10,918 bases of DNA from an uncultured Polaribacter sp. (GCA_913050305.1 CAJXAS010000042.1:1-10918); one strand, 5' to 3'. Positions 1 to 7,848 are shown, counted from the stretch's first letter. The notes: generated from the sequence alone by a model not told the origin. Numbers and translations are program-made.

Positions 1-1552
1 CTGTATTTTCATCTCTTGCTTTTACAGAAAACTCAATTGGTGCTTGCCAATTTTTCTCTTTCAATTCAGAAATGTCTGCGGTTTCTAAATCCATTATTTT
101 TTCACCAAATCCGTTTCTTAAAACAGTAATTGGTGGCTCTGTAGTTGTTGAATAGGTATCAACTAATAGCGTGTAATCGTCAGAAATAGTAACTGAATGT
201 GTTCCTTTAGAAGGCGTTAAGTTGGTGAATTTAGCACCATCAAAATTTACTTTATAGTAGTAATTATGATACGGGTTTCCAGCCTCTTTTCCACCAGCAG
301 AAAAATAAATCTGTCTATTTTCTTCGTCTATGCTTTTTATTTGCTTCACAATAAACTCACCAGAAGTAATTTTATTTTTCAATGCTTTCGTTTTTAAATC
401 ATATAAATAAAGATGACCCCAATCCGTTTTTTCCGAATACCATATAAACTCATTAGAATCGAATAACACTTTCCAGTTTTCTGTATTTACCCCAGATTCA
501 TAATAGGTTGCTACTACTTCTTTGTGAACAGAGGTAACAGCCCCAGTTTGGGCATCTGCAATTTGTAAATGTGCAATTTTATGATCTCTAGAATTAGAAA
601 CAAAAGCAAATTTTGTTCCTTTTTTATTCCATTGTGCATCAAGTAATTCGTTATTTCTACCAGCAATATGGTCTGTTGTAGTGCCCCTTTGAAAATCTTT
701 CTCCATTTTTAAACGCACTGTTTTTGGTTGGTTTCCTAAATGAATAATTACACGTTCAATTGTAAAGATTTCGGCATCTCCAGGCAAAGGATGTTTCCAT
801 GCTTCTAACCTTGGATGACCAACATTTGAGGAGGTTAAATACATCATACCAACAGCTCTTGCATCTTGCTGAAATGTTGCAATTTTATCAGAATTTGGAG
901 ACCATTTTAAAACAGCACCATCATTTTTAATCCAACCTGCATTATTAGTTGCATACCCATAATCTTGTTTTCCATCAAAAGTAAGTTGTATACTTTTATT
1001 AGTATCTAAATCACGAATCCAAAGATTATAATGCTCAATATAAGCGGCTAATTTTCCGTTAGGAGAAACATGCTCATTCCTGTCTGCTGGGTTTCTTTCT
1101 GAAGGATGTTGCACTAAAGTATGCTCTTTTATTTTGTATATGTATTTTTGATTGAAAGCAATAAATTGTAATGTATTTAAATCATCAGAAAAAGAAATAT
1201 TAGAAATAGGTAATGCGTTTGCATTTATTTCTTTATCCAACTCTTTAGATAGCGTTTTAGCTAATTTTTCGTGGTTAAAAGCAGTTTCTTTTGCTTGAGT
1301 ATTCGTGTTTACTAAGATGAATTTTTTTCCATCTTTAGTTTTGGTTGTATAAAGTAAGTTATTGTTGTTTACAAACATACTTCCAAAAACTTGGTTGTAG
1401 ACTAAACCGTACATACTTCTATCCATGTGCATTGCAGCATCCTCATATTCTGCAATTGTAAATTGCTTTTGATTTTTTGAATTAGCACAACTAAAAATTA
1501 CTATTGAAATAATAGTAAAAATTGAGATTTTACTAAAAACTGATTTCATCAT
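1..1552 (-). CDS. S9 family peptidase, DPP IV-like lipoprotein (partial, C-terminus off the window)
   Basis: An open frame runs without a stop from the ATG at 1552 to the left edge, giving about 517 residues. The N-terminus (MMKSVFSKIS, then a hydrophobic stretch, then IFSC at 19-22) is a lipoprotein signal peptide with Cys22 as the lipidated residue. The rest resembles the beta-propeller N-domain of dipeptidyl peptidase IV: the segment WSPNSDKIATFQQD near 217-231, then a WKHPLPGDAE segment near 252-261, then propeller strands such as LLDAQWNKKGTKFAFVS. In this family the propeller precedes an alpha/beta-hydrolase domain with a Ser-Asp-His triad; that domain is not in view, so activity cannot be judged. 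The likely role is release of N-terminal dipeptides from peptides in the envelope. No acidic export signal follows the Cys (ANSKNQ), so a periplasm-facing anchor is more likely than surface display (inference). A second ATG at 1549 would remove only one residue. It lies 8 bases behind the M20 gene and is probably co-transcribed with it. Confidence 0.85.
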   Translation of the reverse strand, partial: MMKSVFSKISIFTIISIVIFSCANSKNQKQFTIAEYEDAAMHMDRSMYGLVYNQVFGSMFVNNNNLLYTTKTKDGKKFILVNTNTQAKETAFNHEKLAKTLSKELDKEINANALPISNISFSDDLNTLQFIAFNQKYIYKIKEHTLVQHPSERNPADRNEHVSPNGKLAAYIEHYNLWIRDLDTNKSIQLTFDGKQDYGYATNNAGWIKNDGAVLKWSPNSDKIATFQQDARAVGMMYLTSSNVGHPRLEAWKHPLPGDAEIFTIERVIIHLGNQPKTVRLKMEKDFQRGTTTDHIAGRNNELLDAQWNKKGTKFAFVSNSRDHKIAHLQIADAQTGAVTSVHKEVVATYYESGVNTENWKVLFDSNEFIWYSEKTDWGHLYLYDLKTKALKNKITSGEFIVKQIKSIDEENRQIYFSAGGKEAGNPYHNYYYKVNFDGAKFTNLTPSKGTHSVTISDDYTLLVDTYSTTTEPPITVLRNGFGEKIMDLETADISELKEKNWQAPIEFSVKARDENT

Positions 1553-1560
1553 AGGTCTAA

Positions 1561-2952
1561 TTACTTTTTAGATAATTCTGTAAAATATTTATAGAAATAA
1601 GGAATGGTTTCGATTCCTTTTAGGTAATTCCAAATTCCGAAATGTTCATCGGGCGAGTGAATTGCATCAGAATCTAAACCAAAGCCCATTAAAATAGTTT
1701 TACTTTTTAAATGTTGCTCAAATAAAGCAACAATAGGAATACTACCACCACTTCTTTGCGGAATTGGTACTTTACCAAAGCTTGTTTCGTAAGCCTTACT
1801 TGCCGCTTGATACGCAATATTATCTGTTGGAGTAACATAACCCTGTCCTCCATGATGCGGTTTTACTACCACTTTTACAGATTTTGGTGCTATACTTTCA
1901 AAATGGTTTTTAAATAACTGGGTAATAGCTCTCCAATCTTGATTTGGTACTAAACGCATCGATATTTTTGCAAAAGCTTTACTCGCAATTACAGTTTTTG
2001 CACCTTCCCCAGTATACCCTCCCCAAATTCCGTTCACATCTAAAGTTGGTCTAATAGCATTTCTCTCATTGGTAGCGTATCCTTTTTCTCCATAAACATC
2101 ATCAATGTCTATAGATTTTTTGTAGTTTTCTAAAGAGAAAGGTGCTTTCGCCATTTCTGCTCTCTCTTCTGTAGATAATTCTTCTACATTATCGTAAAAA
2201 CCAGGAATGGTAATATGATTATCTTCATCAGTTAGGGAAGCAATCATTTTTGTTAGAATATTAATTGGGTTGGCAACTGCACCGCCATACAAACCAGAGT
2301 GTAAATCTCTGTTTGGTCCGGTAACTTCAACTTCAACATAACTTAAACCTCGCAATCCAGTAGTAATCGAAGGTATATTGTTTGCAATCATTCCAGTATC
2401 TGAAATTAAAATAACATCATTGGCTAATTTTTCTATATTTCTTGGCACAAACCAAGCGAGACCCTCAGAGCCAACTTCCTCTTCGCCTTCAATCATAAAC
2501 TTGACATTACAGGGTAAATTACCAGTGGAAGTCATGTATTCCATTGCTTTTACATGCATGTACATTTGTCCTTTATCGTCACATGCACCTCTAGCAAAAA
2601 TTGCTCCTTCTGGGTGAATTTCTGTATTTTTAATAACAGGTTCAAACGGAGGTGAAGTCCATAATTCGATAGGATCTGCAGGTTGCACATCATAATGTCC
2701 GTAAACGAGCACCGTTGGTAGGTTTTTATCAATAATTTTTTCTCCGTAAATAATAGGATAACCTGGCGTTTCGCAAAGCTCTACATGGTCGCAACCTGCT
2801 TTTTTAAGACTTTCTAAGACAAAATCTGCAGTGTTTAAAACATCCTTTTTATAGGCTTTATCTGCACTTACAGATGGTATTTTTAATAAACTAATAAGCT
2901 CATTTAAAAAGCGTTTTTTGTTTTCTTGTATATACGTTTGAATAGTACTCAT
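1561..2952 (-). CDS. M20 family metallodipeptidase
   Basis: This 463-residue protein is a di-zinc M20 aminoacylase/dipeptidase of the CNDP2-like group, which hydrolyses dipeptides and short peptides. Visible motifs match the family: GHYDVQPAD at 85-93 with zinc ligand His86 and Asp88; ARGACDDKG at 120-128 with the metal-bridging Asp; EGEEEVGSE at 155-163 with the catalytic Glu and a zinc-binding Glu; ISDTG at 183-187; DLHSG at 217-221 in the inserted dimerisation domain (about 200-355); and DAIHSPDE at 429-436 with the last zinc ligand His432. The length is normal for the group. There is no signal peptide, so it should act in the cytoplasm. The ATG at 2952 lies just behind an A-rich leader and about 18 bases from a predicted transcription start. 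It is first in a unit with the DPP IV-like gene, which suggests envelope dipeptide release followed by cytosolic cleavage. The exact substrate is unknown. Confidence 0.93.
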   Translation of the reverse strand: MSTIQTYIQENKKRFLNELISLLKIPSVSADKAYKKDVLNTADFVLESLKKAGCDHVELCETPGYPIIYGEKIIDKNLPTVLVYGHYDVQPADPIELWTSPPFEPVIKNTEIHPEGAIFARGACDDKGQMYMHVKAMEYMTSTGNLPCNVKFMIEGEEEVGSEGLAWFVPRNIEKLANDVILISDTGMIANNIPSITTGLRGLSYVEVEVTGPNRDLHSGLYGGAVANPINILTKMIASLTDEDNHITIPGFYDNVEELSTEERAEMAKAPFSLENYKKSIDIDDVYGEKGYATNERNAIRPTLDVNGIWGGYTGEGAKTVIASKAFAKISMRLVPNQDWRAITQLFKNHFESIAPKSVKVVVKPHHGGQGYVTPTDNIAYQAASKAYETSFGKVPIPQRSGGSIPIVALFEQHLKSKTILMGFGLDSDAIHSPDEHFGIWNYLKGIETIPYFYKYFTELSKK

Positions 2953-2976
2953 AAAGTTGTTTTATTATTTTTTCAT

Positions 2977-3003
2977 CAAAAATAGAAAAATTATAATGAA
3001 CAA
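2977..3003 (-). promoter_or_regulatory. Predicted promoter of the M20/S9 peptidase unit
   Basis: Read on the minus strand, TTG (3003-3001) is followed after 16 bases by TATTTTTG (2984-2977), which fits the Bacteroidota -7 consensus TAnnTTTG exactly. The spacing is slightly short. Transcription would start near 2970, about 18 bases before the ATG of the M20 gene. Its -33 box is one base away from that of the opposing tRNA promoter. Confidence 0.5.
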
Positions 3004-3004
3004 G

Positions 3005-3034
3005 TTTGTAGTTTGCAAGTATTGTTTATATTTG
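3005..3034 (+). promoter_or_regulatory. Predicted promoter of tRNA-Leu
   Basis: TTTG at 3005-3008 and TATATTTG at 3027-3034, separated by 18 bases, fit the Bacteroidota housekeeping promoter pattern (TTTG, then about 19 bases, then TAnnTTTG). The start of transcription would be near 3040, just ahead of the mature tRNA 5' end at 3058. A short inverted repeat (CCGA AACT TCGG, 3039-3050) sits in the short leader. Confidence 0.65.
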
Positions 3035-3057
3035 CATCCCGAAACTTCGGATAAGTT

Positions 3058-3139
3058 GCAGGCGTGGTGGAATTGGTAGACACGCTAGACTTAGGATCTA
3101 GTGCCGCGAGGTGTGAGAGTTCGAGTCTCTCCGCCTGTA
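3058..3139 (+). tRNA. tRNA-Leu, anticodon UAG
   Basis: This 82-base tRNA of class II form decodes the leucine codon CUA and related CUN codons. The acceptor stem pairs GCAGGCG (3058-3064) with CGCCTGT (3132-3138), with one G-U pair at the tip; the discriminator base is A3139. The anticodon stem is CTAGA/TCTAG (3085-3089, 3097-3101) around the loop CTTAGGA, which holds TAG at 3092-3094. A long variable arm (3102-3114), as expected for leucine, precedes the T arm GAGAG-TTCGAGT-CTCTC (3115-3131). The D arm carries the usual AATTGGTAGA. The CCA end is not encoded, so it must be added after transcription. It stands as a single-gene unit with its own promoter and terminator. Confidence 0.97.
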
Positions 3140-3149
3140 CAAATGATAA

Positions 3150-3176
3150 AGCTGAAGCGCAAACTTCGGCTTTTTT
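3150..3176 (+). terminator. Rho-independent terminator after tRNA-Leu
   Basis: AGCTGAAG (3150-3157) and CTTCGGCT (3164-3171) form an 8-pair stem with one G-U pair and a 6-base loop, followed by a run of six T (3171-3176). It lies 11 bases past the tRNA and only 25 bases before the manA start codon. Confidence 0.8.
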
Positions 3177-3201
3177 CATTTTTAAAAACTAACAAATTAG
3201 T

Positions 3202-4179
3202 ATGAAACTACATCCTTTAAAATTCACTCCTGTTTTTAAATACAGACTTTGGGGTGGAGAAAAATTAAAATCAGTTTTAAATAAAGAATATTCTGAAAAT
3301 AATATTGGAGAATCTTGGGAGATTTCAGATGTAGAAGATGGCGAAACAGTTGTTGCTACTGGTTTTTTTCAAGGGAAAACTTTGAAAGATTTAATTAAAT
3401 CTCACAAAGGAGAATTCTTAGGTAAAACTGTTTATAAAAAATTCGGAAATGAATTTCCGTTGTTAATTAAATTTATAGACGCAAAAACTCCGTTATCTAT
3501 TCAAGTGCATCCAGGCAATGAGGTAGCAAAAGAACGTCATAATTCATTTGGTAAAAATGAAATGTGGTATGTGATGGAAGCGGATAAAGATGCTGAGCTG
3601 ATTGTTGGTTTTGATGAAAAGATAGAAAAGAAAGATTACAATACTTATGTTTTAGGCGGGGCTATTTTAGACGTGATGCATCATGAAAATGTTTCAGATG
3701 GAGATGCGTTTTATATTCCTACAGGAAGAGTGCACGCCATTGGAGCTGGCGTTTTGTTGGCAGAAATTCAGCAGACTTCAGATATCACATATCGTATTTA
3801 CGATTATGATCGTGTAGATGCTAAAACGGGAGCCTTAAGAGACTTGCATAACGACATGGCAATAGATGTGATCGATTTTGAATGTCACGATGCATACAAA
3901 ACAAGCTATGAGACAAAACCAAATGTATCTAATACGCTAGTGCATTCACCTTATTTTACCTCTAATTTTATAGTTATTGAAGGAACTTTACAAAAAGACT
4001 ATTCGAACTTAGATTCTTTTGTAATTTATATTTGTGTTGATGGTGCTGTAGAATTATTGCACAACAAACAAAGTTTCTCACTGAAAAAAGGAGAAACTAT
4101 CTTATTGCCAGCTTCAATAAGTAGTCTGGAATTACGATCTCTATCAGAAAAAAGTAAACTCTTAGAAGTCTATTTATAA
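3202..4179 (+). CDS. manA: Mannose-6-phosphate isomerase, class I
   Basis: This enzyme interconverts fructose-6-phosphate and mannose-6-phosphate, feeding GDP-mannose for surface polysaccharides and allowing mannose use. The 325-residue length matches the short bacterial form (about 315 residues in Bacillus). The type I cupin core is clear: PLSIQVHPG at 97-105 supplies zinc ligands Gln101 and His103; GKNEMWYV at 117-124 supplies Glu120; PTGRVHAIGAG at 173-183 supplies His179; and TYRIYDYDR at 196-204 contains the conserved active-site arginine Arg198. The N-terminal FKYRLWGG at 12-19 is also typical. The protein is cytosolic, with no signal peptide. The ATG follows an A-rich leader with no Shine-Dalgarno site, usual for this phylum. 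The gene begins 25 bases after the tRNA terminator, with no promoter of its own that I can see, so it may depend on read-through. It converges with the thioesterase gene, 34 bases apart. Confidence 0.95.
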   Translation: MKLHPLKFTPVFKYRLWGGEKLKSVLNKEYSENNIGESWEISDVEDGETVVATGFFQGKTLKDLIKSHKGEFLGKTVYKKFGNEFPLLIKFIDAKTPLSIQVHPGNEVAKERHNSFGKNEMWYVMEADKDAELIVGFDEKIEKKDYNTYVLGGAILDVMHHENVSDGDAFYIPTGRVHAIGAGVLLAEIQQTSDITYRIYDYDRVDAKTGALRDLHNDMAIDVIDFECHDAYKTSYETKPNVSNTLVHSPYFTSNFIVIEGTLQKDYSNLDSFVIYICVDGAVELLHNKQSFSLKKGETILLPASISSLELRSLSEKSKLLEVYL

Positions 4180-4213
4180 TACCAGGTTAACTTTATAATG
4201 TCTTGTAAATAAA

Positions 4214-4657
4214 TTATTTGTTTAATAAAATAATTTCAAAGTCTTCAGATTTTTCTGCAAAATCGAACATTGCTTTAGTTTCTATTGGTGGTATTCGCAA
4301 TTTTCTTTTGGTTAAATCTATCCAGGCACCGTATACTTTTATAATGGCAGAAAGCTTTCCTGCTTCATTATAAACTTCATGCACTAGTTTCCAACGTTCG
4401 TTGTTTTCTGATAACCCCTGTAGTTTTAAATTTACAGTAATATTTTCTCCTAAATGAATTTCTTTTCTAAAAGAGGTTTCTTCTTTAAATAAAATAGGAC
4501 CTAAATTATGCCGTGTAAATTCATCAATAGAAAAATTATTTTTAGCAAAATAACGCACTCTTACTTCTGCAGCATAATCGTTGTACGCAGTATGGCGCAT
4601 ATGCCTATTTGGATCAAAATCTGCCCATTTAGTAGCAAAGGATACTTGAAAACTCAT
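4214..4657 (-). CDS. Acyl-CoA thioesterase, hotdog fold (4HBT/YbgC-FadM type)
   Basis: This 147-residue cytosolic protein resembles single-domain hotdog thioesterases that hydrolyse acyl-CoA or acyl-ACP thioesters. The signature lies near the N-terminus: KWADFDPNRHMRHTAYNDY (10-28), which corresponds to the family pattern in which an Asp (here Asp13 or Asp15) lies a few residues before a His-x-x-[NH] segment on the central helix. Further on, ENITVNLKLQGLSENNERWKL (71-91, approximate) matches the long beta strands of the fold, and IKVYGAWIDL near 106-115 fits the last strand. The length is typical. Substrate preference cannot be read from sequence, and the usual HVNN is replaced by HMRH. It lies downstream of the tail-specific protease but is separated from it by a terminator-like hairpin, so it probably has its own weak or unrecognised promoter. 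Confidence 0.82.
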   Translation of the reverse strand: MSFQVSFATKWADFDPNRHMRHTAYNDYAAEVRVRYFAKNNFSIDEFTRHNLGPILFKEETSFRKEIHLGENITVNLKLQGLSENNERWKLVHEVYNEAGKLSAIIKVYGAWIDLTKRKLRIPPIETKAMFDFAEKSEDFEIILLNK

Positions 4658-4668
4658 GTTTTTAGGAA

Positions 4669-4707
4669 ATAAAAATCTCTAATAAACGTATTGTTTCGTC
4701 AGAGATT
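4669..4707 (-). terminator. Terminator-like hairpin after the tail-specific protease gene
   Basis: On the minus strand AATCTCT (4707-4701) pairs with AGAGATT (4680-4674) as a 7-pair stem. An inner AAAC/GTTT helix lies in the loop, and the stem runs into TTTTTATTT. It begins about 12 bases after the stop codon at 4720 and fits an intrinsic terminator in this one direction only, since no T run follows it on the plus strand. Confidence 0.55.
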
Positions 4708-4719
4708 ATAAATTATTAA

Positions 4720-6846
4720 TTAGTTTCTTACAGTTTCTGTAGTATTTTTTAGTTTTAGATCTTTTAAAACATTTAATGCTTCTGCTACATAAATATCTTT
4801 GGCTAGGTTTTTATGCCAAGCAGTTCTTTTATAACCTAGAACGCTGTCTTTTTCTATCAACTGAAATTCATATTTAGGAGACTCAAAATTAAGTTTAGTC
4901 TTGTTTTTAAAAGCATTAGTATATTTCTTTGAAGCGATTTCTAATAAAGCACTTTCTTTAGAAAAATCCTTAAAATTTAGGGAGTAAGAGGTGTCTTCTT
5001 GATTTTCTTTTAACCATTTTGCATATTCATTTATCAACTTAAATTGTTCATCCAAAGCAATTCTGTTTTTACTTTTGTTTATAACATCAGAAAAATTCTC
5101 ATAAGAGTTTGTTTTGGTGTAATTTGCTTGCGGAACTTTATCCCAAATTAAAGCACCAGTTAAGTCTCTTTCTCCAAACTTCATATAACTATACTTATTT
5201 GGCATTGCAATATCAGAATACACACCTTCAATCTGGGTAGAGCCTCCATTTACTCTATAAAATTTTTGAATGGTCATTTTAATGGCTCCTAGATCTTTTT
5301 CGTACTTCGGATAAAAATTATTAATAGGAATTACACTTTGTACAGTTCCTTTTCCGTAGGTCTGGTTTCCTCCAATAATTACAGCTCTTCCATAATCTTG
5401 CATAGCAGCGGCAAAGATTTCTGACGCGGATGCAGATAGCTCATTCACTAAAACAACTACGGCACCATCCCACTGCATTTTAGGATTCTCGTCATTTTTT
5501 ACGATAGGATCTTGACCTCTATATTTTACCTGTACTACTGGTCCTTCAGTAATAAATAAACCTGCAATTTCTATCGCTGTTTTTAGAGAACCACCCCCAT
5601 TATTTCTTAAATCGATTAATAGGCCAGATACATTTTCGCTTTTTAGACGTGCAATTTCTTTCTCCATATCTTTTGCAGAATCTCTAGAATCAATGTCAGA
5701 AAAATCAATATAAAATCTCGGTAAATTTATTAAACCATATTTTTTACCTTCTTTTTCTACAATAGTAGATTTCACAAAAGTTTCTTCTAATTCTACAACA
5801 TCTCTAATGATAGTAATAATGCGTGTAGTGCCATCTAATTTTTTCTTAACAGTTAAGCGAACTTCAGTTCCCTTCTTTCCTTTAATAAATTTAATGGCGT
5901 CATCTAAACGCATACCAACAATATCTAAAGGTTCTTTATCTCCTTGTGCAACTTCGAGAATAACGTCTCCAGCTTCAAGTTCTCCTTGTTTCCATGCAGG
6001 ACCGCCAGAAACTAATTCAAAAATTTCGGTATAAATTCCTTTTTTTAATAAACGGGCACCAATCCCCTCTAATTTACCAGACATATCTTGATCAAAACGT
6101 TCTTTTGTTCTTGGAGCCATGTAGGTTGTATGCGGGTCAAAAGCACCTACAACACTATTTAAAAAGGTGGAAAACCAATCTTCATGTTCTAACTCTTCAA
6201 TTCTTAGATAGAGTTCATCCATATTTTTTAAAACTTCTGCTCTGGCTTCTTTTTCTAAATATTTAAAAGATTTTTTCTTAATTTTAGAATCCTTTTTAAT
6301 TTTATCGTCTTGTTTTTCAATTTTATTTTGAACTCTACTCAGCACATTTAATTTTAACTGTTTGCGCCAATAGTCTATTAATTGATTTTCATTTTTAGCA
6401 AACGGAACTTTATCATAATCGATATCTATGGTTTCATTTTTATTAAAACGAAAGGGTTGGGCTAGTAGTTCTCCGTAATAAGATTTTGCATTTTTAATTT
6501 TTTTTGTAAAGTTGGCGTATACAGTGTTGTAGAAAGAGACATCATCTTCTAGTAGTTGATTGTCTATTTCGTATTTGAATTTTGAAAATTCTTTTAAATC
6601 TTTCTGAGTAAAATAACGTTTACTAGGGTCTAAACCCTCAATAAAACTCGTGTATACTTGTTCAGAGAAGTTATCATTCATGTCTTTTACGACAAAATGT
6701 CCTCGGGTTAAAATATTTTTTAGAACATATACTAATATTTTATCTTTTTCTGGATCTGTGTTTTTAATATTTTTATTGGCATGTATAGCAGTAACAAATA
6801 ACGAAAGTGCGATTAAACTGATGCTTATTTTATTTCTTAATTTCAT
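4720..6846 (-). CDS. prc: Tail-specific periplasmic protease, S41A family (Prc/CtpA type)
   Basis: This 708-residue serine protease of the C-terminal processing group degrades or trims envelope proteins from their C-termini in the periplasm. The chosen ATG at 6846 gives MKLRNKISIS followed by a hydrophobic core and AIHA, a clean type I signal peptide cut near residue 23. The frame stays open to a GTG at 6897, but that would add 17 polar residues before the signal. The order is: Prc-type N-terminal helical domain (about 30-235, with FDPHTTYMAP near 236-245), PDZ domain (about 253-338, with GIGARL and the GGPAWKQG segment), then the S41 catalytic domain. The catalytic Ser473 is the middle serine of SASASE and Lys499 is in YGKGT, forming the Ser-Lys dyad. 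LIDLRNNGGGS near 410-420 is a hallmark of the family. A C-terminal helical Prc extension follows. Length and order match E. coli Prc (about 680). It diverges from surE. Confidence 0.93.
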   Translation of the reverse strand: MKLRNKISISLIALSLFVTAIHANKNIKNTDPEKDKILVYVLKNILTRGHFVVKDMNDNFSEQVYTSFIEGLDPSKRYFTQKDLKEFSKFKYEIDNQLLEDDVSFYNTVYANFTKKIKNAKSYYGELLAQPFRFNKNETIDIDYDKVPFAKNENQLIDYWRKQLKLNVLSRVQNKIEKQDDKIKKDSKIKKKSFKYLEKEARAEVLKNMDELYLRIEELEHEDWFSTFLNSVVGAFDPHTTYMAPRTKERFDQDMSGKLEGIGARLLKKGIYTEIFELVSGGPAWKQGELEAGDVILEVAQGDKEPLDIVGMRLDDAIKFIKGKKGTEVRLTVKKKLDGTTRIITIIRDVVELEETFVKSTIVEKEGKKYGLINLPRFYIDFSDIDSRDSAKDMEKEIARLKSENVSGLLIDLRNNGGGSLKTAIEIAGLFITEGPVVQVKYRGQDPIVKNDENPKMQWDGAVVVLVNELSASASEIFAAAMQDYGRAVIIGGNQTYGKGTVQSVIPINNFYPKYEKDLGAIKMTIQKFYRVNGGSTQIEGVYSDIAMPNKYSYMKFGERDLTGALIWDKVPQANYTKTNSYENFSDVINKSKNRIALDEQFKLINEYAKWLKENQEDTSYSLNFKDFSKESALLEIASKKYTNAFKNKTKLNFESPKYEFQLIEKDSVLGYKRTAWHKNLAKDIYVAEALNVLKDLKLKNTTETVRN

Positions 6847-6984
6847 AAATGTTTTGTGATAATATGTATTGTAAAATTTCTTTCTTCTATTTTTCACTAC
6901 TAAAATAATGACAAAATATTAAAGGCAGTGCTTCTATTCCGTTTTTTATAAAAATAATGAAGTTTAATTAAAAATTTGCACATA

Positions 6985-6992
6985 CAAATTTA
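6985..6992 (-). promoter_or_regulatory. Possible -7 box for the tail-specific protease gene
   Basis: The minus strand reads TAAATTTG here, an exact TAnnTTTG match. No TTG lies at the usual distance upstream; the nearest TTTG is about 27 bases away. Transcription would start near 6978, leaving a leader of about 130 bases before the ATG at 6846. Confidence 0.3.
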
Positions 6993-7052
6993 CAGAAAAA
7001 AGGGTTCTTATATTCTTTACAAATTGTTAAAAAGATACAAGTTTAAATGAAT

Positions 7053-7060
7053 TATATTTG
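7053..7060 (+). promoter_or_regulatory. Possible -7 box for the surE-lpxB operon
   Basis: TATATTTG matches the Bacteroidota TAnnTTTG box and lies 17 bases before the surE ATG, which would give a leader of only about 11 bases. A TTG at 7024-7026 is 26 bases upstream, longer than the usual spacing, so the -33 element is weak or absent. Confidence 0.4.
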
Positions 7061-7077
7061 TAGCTAAATAATTGATT

Positions 7078-7848
7078 ATGCAAGAAAAACCTTTAATCTT
7101 AGTTACGAATGATGATGGTATTACTGCTCCAGGAATTAGAGCGCTGATAAAAATAATGAATAAGATTGGAGATGTTGTTGTAGTTGCTCCAGATAGTCCA
7201 CAAAGCGGAATGGGTCATGCAATTACAATTGACAACGTGTTAAGGTGCAATCCGATAACAATTGATGATGGTCCTCAATTAGAGTATACATGTTCTGGAA
7301 CTCCTGCAGATTGCGTAAAAATGGGAATTAGCGAGATTTTAAATAGAAAACCAGATTTGTGTGTTTCTGGAATAAATCATGGCTCTAACTCTTCTATAAA
7401 TGTAATTTATTCGGGTACGATGAGTGCGGCAATAGAGGCAGGTATAGAAGGTGTTCCAGCAATTGGTTTTTCTTTGTTAGATTTTAAGTGGCATGCAGAT
7501 TTTAAAGCGTCAGAGGAAATTGTAAAAAATATTACTTTAAATGCACTGCTAAACGGAATTCCAGAAGGTGTTGTATTAAACGTAAACATTCCTGATTTAA
7601 AGAGGGAAGAAATAAAGGGAGTAAAAGTTTGTAGACAAGCAAATGGGTATTGGAAAGAGAATTTCGATAAACGAAAAAGTCCGTTTGGAAAAGAATATTA
7701 TTGGCTTTCAGGGGAGTTTGTAAATAAAGATAAAGGACAAGATACAGACATACATGCACTAGAAAATGGATATGTTTCTGTAGTTCCTGTTCAATTTGAT
7801 ATGACAGCGCATCATATGATTCAAAAACTAAATTCTTGGGAACTATAA
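7078..7848 (+). CDS. surE: 5'/3'-nucleotidase SurE
   Basis: SurE is a metal-dependent phosphatase of nucleoside monophosphates, acting in the cytoplasm and linked in other bacteria to stationary-phase survival. The 256-residue length is normal. The N-terminal ILVTNDDGITAPGI (7-20) holds metal ligands Asp12 and Asp13; APDSPQSGMGHAIT (37-50) holds Ser43; CSGTPADCV (72-80) and VSGINHGSN (96-104) follow, the last with metal ligand Asn100. YSGTMSAAIEA (111-121) is also conserved. I use the ATG at 7078; an in-frame TTG at 7072 would add only two residues and is less likely. The gene opens an operon: the next frame overlaps its end by 13 bases and lpxB follows directly. It is transcribed away from the protease gene, with a 231-base shared upstream region. 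Confidence 0.96.
   Translation: MQEKPLILVTNDDGITAPGIRALIKIMNKIGDVVVVAPDSPQSGMGHAITIDNVLRCNPITIDDGPQLEYTCSGTPADCVKMGISEILNRKPDLCVSGINHGSNSSINVIYSGTMSAAIEAGIEGVPAIGFSLLDFKWHADFKASEEIVKNITLNALLNGIPEGVVLNVNIPDLKREEIKGVKVCRQANGYWKENFDKRKSPFGKEYYWLSGEFVNKDKGQDTDIHALENGYVSVVPVQFDMTAHHMIQKLNSWEL

Noticed and set aside
2991..3179. A 62-codon minus-strand frame across the tRNA
   Set aside because: It is the reverse complement of tRNA-Leu and its terminator, a known source of false proteins.
4211..4236. AAATTATT/AATAATTT inverted repeat between manA and the thioesterase gene as a terminator
   Set aside because: The stem is A-T only with a 10-base loop and overlaps the thioesterase stop codon; too weak to call.
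6847..6897. Upstream GTG start for the tail-specific protease
   Set aside because: It would add 17 polar, basic residues in front of a complete signal peptide; the ATG at 6846 fits the family better.
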